Positions 59,914 through 64,000 of a stretch of DNA of 64,000 bases are shown here, piece by piece (positions within the stretch are counted from its first letter, which is position 1; the number at the start of each line of letters is the position of its first letter). The notes below the pieces were generated by a model, which saw only the letters and a list, made by a program, of their open reading frames with translations, was not told the origin of the DNA and made no database searches. Location of the stretch: the NCBI RefSeq assembly GCF_020360975.1, contig NW_025408667.1:2170001-2234000 (forward strand). The letters are read 5' to 3'. The stretch comes from Hirsutella rhossiliensis (taxonomy: Eukaryota; Ascomycota; Sordariomycetes; Hypocreales; Ophiocordycipitaceae). The position numbers and the translations under genes are program-made.

Positions 59914-61162
59914 CGCATCTGCTTTAGCAATATGTCGTTGCAGCGCCCAGGGGGTTTTGTTAAATCTCGTCCTCGATTTAAATGGATTCACCTGGCTTAA
60001 ATCCGCCTACAAACGTGTTTATTCCCGTTTCGACTGCATTCTTGAGCGAGGAACCTTTGATAAGGTAACTCTGTGTAGATGACAAGTCATTCTCCTGCGG
60101 CGTCCAGGCCCCCAGCGTTGACATGTTTACAATTGCCCATTATTGCACAACCGCATACAAGCATATGGGTGGCCGTAACTGCCAGAGCAATAGTCCTGCA
60201 GCCTGCCCAATTGGGCAGTACCACAAGTACCAGATGGATGATGCCCAAAGAGGCCTGTAAGGCGTCTGTGTGATTGACTCTGTGCGTGAAGAAGAAGCTT
60301 CTGACGATGCGACCTTTCATGGGCAATTAATTTCCTTGAGCACAAGTTCCCCAGGTCCCGGCACGTGACTAATCTCGTGACCTCTACAGTCCGGATCTGA
60401 CACTTGGGCGAGATGAAGAATTGCAGGATCGCTCTTAGACTTGCAGATTATAAGCACACATAATCCATACGCCCGTGTAGACAACCTGTCACTGGAAGAT
60501 GGATGAGTGGACTCCTCGATGTGAGTAGATGCCATCATTCCCTTTGATGCCCTGGTTCGCTGTGAGTACTGGCGAGGGCAGGCGACTCGAAGAGCATGTT
60601 TTGTAGAGAGCTCGACCACTGTACGAATAGCAGCTTCAGCGCGGCACGTCTCTGGCCTCGTTCTCTCCCCTTTATCGTCACTTCTGCTCGCGGTCAGACG
60701 CAGTCGAGAAGAGAGGGTCGGCGCACCAAGTGTTAGTCCGGCTCCGAGACCCTGATGCGCAAGGTACGCTCGTGGCTGAGCATGACGACGGTACTTGCAC
60801 TCGCGCCAAAATAGTGAGGGATCTCGAGTCCCTTTCTCAAGGGTACACTGCCACTTGGCTCCACCAAGGGAGGGCCCGGTGACTCGCTCAGCACCCGCCA
60901 TTCCAATGCACCCCGCTACCTGCAAGTACCCGGGGCCCCTCCTCCTCCCTTCTCCCTCGCGCTCAACTGCTACTGAAGCATCGTCTTGTCACCAGCCATT
61001 TCACAGGGACGCATTTCAAGCCATCGACTCGCATCAACCAACCCTCGCCTCCACAGACTCGCACTCGTCACTCATCCGCCCGCCGGCAGACAGAGCAGCA
61101 GCATCCCATCGAGACGTCGCGTCCGCCAACGACACACGTCTCAGCCACCGGCTGCCTCGACC
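59914..61162. other. Divergent promoter region
   Basis: About 1.25 kb between the minus-strand amidohydrolase-like gene and the plus-strand endosulfine gene. The part from about 60900 to 61160 is C-rich and probably the endosulfine leader. No gene was recognised. Confidence 0.6.
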
Positions 61163-61716
61163 ATGAATCCGCACCAGAAGAACAAGGTCGACGTCAAGGT
61201 GAGCATCTTCCCCTCGCTTGAGCATTGCGCTGCAACACTCTCGGCAAGGGCCTCGACGCTACGCTGCGGATACAAGATTGCTGACCACGGCTCGCCCAGT
61301 CCCTCTCCCCCGAAGAGTTTCGCATCTTCCGCCTCTACGGCAAGCTCCCCACGCGCTCCGACCACTTCGCCAAGCACCTTAAGGACCGCAAGTACTTTGA
61401 CTCGGGCGACTATGCCATGTCCAAGGCCGGCAAGGGCGACGGCGTCGATGCCGGCGCCGTCGGCTCCCAGCACCCCGTCCCGGAAAACATCCCCCACCTC
61501 TCGTCCCCCGTCAACGGCGGCCCCAACGGCCCCAAGCACACCCACCACGGCTCTATCCAGGCCGTGAGCCCCGTCAAGGAGAGCAGCTTTCTCAACCGCG
61601 AGACGAGCGCCGAGGGTGCTACCACAATGCCTGGCGAAAAGGACAAGCATGACGCCGCCACCGCTTCTGCGTCTCCAGAGCCCGCCGCCGGCGACGGAAT
61701 TCCCATTCGGCACTAG
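61163..61716 (+). CDS. igo1: Endosulfine/ARPP-19 family PP2A-B55 inhibitor (Igo1-like)
   Basis: Two exons, 61163-61198 and 61300-61716, give 150 aa. The core LSPEEFRIFRLYGKLP, then HLKDRKYFDSGDYAMSK, contains the invariant FDSGDY motif. Ser47 is the site phosphorylated by the Greatwall/Rim15 kinase. Phosphorylated endosulfine inhibits PP2A-B55, linking TORC1/PKA nutrient signals to quiescence entry and mRNA protection. The C-terminal 80 residues are disordered (Pro, Gly, His, Ser), as in other filamentous-fungal members, and the length is normal. The first exon of only 12 codons (MNPHQKNKVDVK) and the early intron are typical. The gene converges on the MYG1-like gene, 557 bp apart. Confidence 0.95.
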
Positions 61717-62273
61717 ACCGTCGTTTGCAGACCCGAGTTGACGGTGACGTACCGACGACAACTCATGAGACTGGAGACTGCGGGCAGACAGTCTGGATTC
61801 TTTCAAGGCGGGGGGAGCCCCGTCGACAAGCTATTGTGATTGAAATTTCATTTGTCATGGGAACTGGCAAAGTAGGCGTTGGGTGGTGTGGGAGGCCATT
61901 CAAAATGGTTGCGCGGCCAGAGGCAACGATAGTTGGCTCTTTTTCTGTTTTCCCTTTGTTTTATCTGGTGGGTTAAGCCCAGCCATTCCTCGCCGTTCTC
62001 TGTTTGCGGAAGGATGCAGTCATCTTTATTGAAGTTTGGACTGTGCACGCATGTATCAGGAGGACACTCGCCAGGGCTGGAAAGAGAAGTGGCTTCTTTT
62101 CCCCAGTCTGCTGTATGCTATTTCTCGCCATGTACTACTGTTCAGGTCGGATCGAGTCCCTTTTTCTGGCATGAAGCTCGACCCCGCATTGAGCTCTCGG
62201 CCTAGACGTCCGGATTGTCTCTGCCCCGTGATTGGCTGTAGGCTTGCGCTTTGTTATGTATTGTATGGGCGCC
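61717..62273. other. Shared 3' region of convergent endosulfine and MYG1 genes
   Basis: 557 bp holding both 3' UTRs. No coding sequence or strong terminator-like structure was recognised. Confidence 0.6.
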
Positions 62274-63401
62274 TTATGCGGCCAATGCCTTGGCGGCCAT
62301 TTGCTTGGCGCCCTCGCACGTCTTGTTGCCGCCGATGAAGCCGGCGGCGTGCACAAAGACGCAGCCAGGGATGCCGGCGACGGCGTCGAGCTCCTCGTCG
62401 CGGAAGCCGCGCCAGGCCTCGGGCAGGGGCTTGCGGCTGACAAACGAGTCCTTGGACTCGGGGACGCACTGGATCCTCCACTTTGCGCCGGGCTCGGGCT
62501 TCTCCGGGTACAGGACGTAGAGGACCTGGGGCCGGCCGTCCTCGAGGGTGTAGAGGTGGTCCTTCCAAGGGACCGACTGGCCGTCGAAGACGAGCAGGCG
62601 GCCGTCGGGGTCGTGGGCGGCGCGGGCGTCAAAGGCGCGCTGGACGACGGTGCGGGCGGGCAGCCAGGCGGCGACGCAGTAGTCGAGCTCGCGCTCAAAC
62701 TCTTCGCCGATGCGGCGGCTGGCGACGAGGAAGCGGTCGTCCTCACGGCGCTGGGCCGCGTCAGCGTCGGCGGGGGCCGCGTCGTTCCAGCTCGGGTTGA
62801 GGCGGCCGACGAGGGCGCCGAGGGTGAAGCCGGCCTCGGAGTAGCGCTTGTCGAGGCCGGCGGCGGCGACGCCGGCGGGGTCGTAGACGGCGATTCCATT
62901 GTCGTGGGCGTCGAGGGCCTCGACAAAGTCGGTGTACAGCTTGCGATGCAGGAGATGGACCTCGGGAGAGTCCTGGTCGGCAGACGCCACGTCGTCGCCG
63001 CCGTCGCCGGTGCTCGGCCTCGCCGCCGCCGCAAGCCTCTGCGCAACAATGGCGCGCCCAAAGTGGAGAAACACCAGCCCGGCACTCGACAACTTAGTCT
63101 CGCGCCCGGGAAACACAGCGTCAAAGCCGCGCTGGTGATGGTCGAAGCGACGGGCCTCGACATCATAGCGGCCACCGACGTCGACGACGGTGTGGCACGC
63201 GGCGAGGCGCTCCGGGTCGCGCGTGCGGACGAGCCCCGCGTCGCGGTACGTCGGCAGCATGCGCAGCATGTGGACGGCGAGGGCCTCGTCGGCGTGGAAG
63301 TGGCCGCTGTGGGTGCCGATGAGCGGCGGCTGGGCTGCTGCGCCCGTCTTGGCGCGTTTTGCGGCGGATTCCGTCATGGCGGCGACGAGGCGACGCAGCA
63401 T
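62274..63401 (-). CDS. MYG1-family DHH exonuclease (UPF0160)
   Basis: A single exon of 375 aa from ATG 63401. The N-terminus MLRRLVAAM is arginine-rich and hydrophobic (possible mitochondrial signal), followed by AAKRAKTG, a possible nuclear signal; dual mitochondrial/nuclear location is known for MYG1. Catalytic metal motifs are IGTHSGHFHADEALA (His31, His34, His36, Asp38), VVDVGG and RRFDHHQRGF (the DHH motif). Further blocks are DAHDNGI, GRLNPSW and the C-terminal FVHAAGFIGGNKTCEGA. The family is a 3'-5' RNA exonuclease that matches nuclear and mitochondrial RNA processing. A second start at 63377 (MTESAAKRAK) would drop the presumed targeting peptide. The frame is open farther upstream to 63755, but that part is not conserved-looking. 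GC-rich codon use creates a long antisense open frame over it. Confidence 0.93.
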   Translation of the reverse strand: MLRRLVAAMTESAAKRAKTGAAAQPPLIGTHSGHFHADEALAVHMLRMLPTYRDAGLVRTRDPERLAACHTVVDVGGRYDVEARRFDHHQRGFDAVFPGRETKLSSAGLVFLHFGRAIVAQRLAAAARPSTGDGGDDVASADQDSPEVHLLHRKLYTDFVEALDAHDNGIAVYDPAGVAAAGLDKRYSEAGFTLGALVGRLNPSWNDAAPADADAAQRREDDRFLVASRRIGEEFERELDYCVAAWLPARTVVQRAFDARAAHDPDGRLLVFDGQSVPWKDHLYTLEDGRPQVLYVLYPEKPEPGAKWRIQCVPESKDSFVSRKPLPEAWRGFRDEELDAVAGIPGCVFVHAAGFIGGNKTCEGAKQMAAKALAA

Positions 63402-64000
63402 GGACCGGGGGAGGGGGAGGCGGCTGGTGTGGGGTTTCTGAGAAGCCCTCGTCTTGTTTGGTCGTTTTCTCTGCTTGTAGCACGGGCAATCGGTTGCGGG
63501 AGGGGGCAATTGGGCCGAGGAGGAGAGAGGGTGAAAACGAGGCACTGACGGAGCTTGGGATGCTGGGTTTGGTGGGTAGTCCGCTGGAGAGAGAGAGAGC
63601 ACTGGACTTTGTCCAATCAGGAGCGCCGGATTTGACCAGAGCCCAGGACTCTGGTAATACATGGTAGGGAGCTGGTGGGGTGTCCTTTTTCTGCCTAAGA
63701 GAACGTTTACGCAGCGTTCCGATATTCTGGTTAAATTTTTTAAAAAACTAATCACATAGATGCTATTAATATTATTACCGCTTAGTTGAATGTTTTTTTT
63801 GAAGATATTCAGCTACTCCGAGAGAGGGCTTTCCGTGCTCTTTCTTATAATCACCCGTTCAGCACGTGTCGTGTTTTCTAACCCCGCCTGGGAAGGCAGT
63901 TATTGAATACCAGCATCAGCCAAAATAAAGGAAGCATTGCAACAAGCCAAGGAAAGCATCCAAACCACAAGACCAGACCGTCACGACAGCATCCCCCGCC
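63402..64000. other. Upstream region of the MYG1-like gene, window end
   Basis: Promoter/leader of the MYG1-like gene, then an AT-rich segment near 63730-63800 and an A/C-rich stretch to the window end that resembles a plus-strand 5' leader. No coding sequence was recognised. Confidence 0.5.

Noticed and set aside
42735..60000. Possible biosynthetic gene cluster (C6 factor, amidohydrolase, glycosyltransferase)
   Set aside because: No backbone synthase, oxidoreductase or transporter is present, the GT90 gene is broken, and the amidohydrolase lacks its active site. Neighbourhood alone does not support a cluster.
62232..63548. 438-codon plus-strand open frame over the MYG1-like gene
   Set aside because: Same antisense effect of GC-rich codon use. 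The minus-strand frame carries all conserved MYG1 motifs.
63402..63755. Extended N-terminus of the MYG1-like protein
   Set aside because: 118 extra residues of low complexity (Pro/Ser/Arg) with no family counterpart. The start at 63401 gives the normal length.

Overview
This window comes from a filamentous ascomycete, most likely a Sordariomycete and probably Hypocreales. The evidence is short introns of about 50-230 bp with GT..AG ends, GC-rich coding sequence, a group II G-alpha, an NsdD/SUB-1/Csm1-type GATA factor and a fungal GT90 (CAP10) protein. The order-level placement is inference from remembered protein families; no search was run. No tRNA, rRNA or CRISPR was found.

Left part, 1-39.4 kb: genes are sparse and well conserved. 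They are a group II G-protein alpha subunit (4980-6536, five exons), a secreted GH3 beta-glucosidase (8049-10900, eight exons), an NsdD-type GATA regulator (28897-30232, two exons) and, on the minus strand, glutamate-cysteine ligase, the first enzyme of glutathione synthesis (36871-39388, six exons). About 18 kb with no convincing gene lies upstream of the GATA gene and 6.6 kb downstream of it, which is unusually empty for such a genome.

Middle part, 39.4-55.5 kb: a degenerating accessory region with AT-rich stretches. It holds a small conserved hypothetical gene (42117-42734), a broken DUF3632-like gene (43867-44870) and a GT90 glycosyltransferase gene split by a complete Ty1/copia retrotransposon (46748-52599). 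The element has two LTRs of 286 and 287 bp, a 5-bp target duplication, an initiator-tRNA-Met anticodon-loop type primer site and a polypurine tract. The 3' LTR supplies an ATG in frame with the GT90 catalytic half.

Right part, 55.5-64 kb: a Zn2Cys6 transcription factor (minus), an amidohydrolase-family protein in which every expected metal ligand is replaced (minus), an endosulfine/Igo1 protein (plus) and a MYG1-family DHH nuclease (minus) converging on it.

Several genes belong to nutrient and developmental control (G-alpha, NsdD, endosulfine), but they are far apart and nothing shows they act as a cluster. The most notable points are the retrotransposon/GT90 chimera, the apparent pseudo-amidohydrolase and the gene desert around the NsdD gene.
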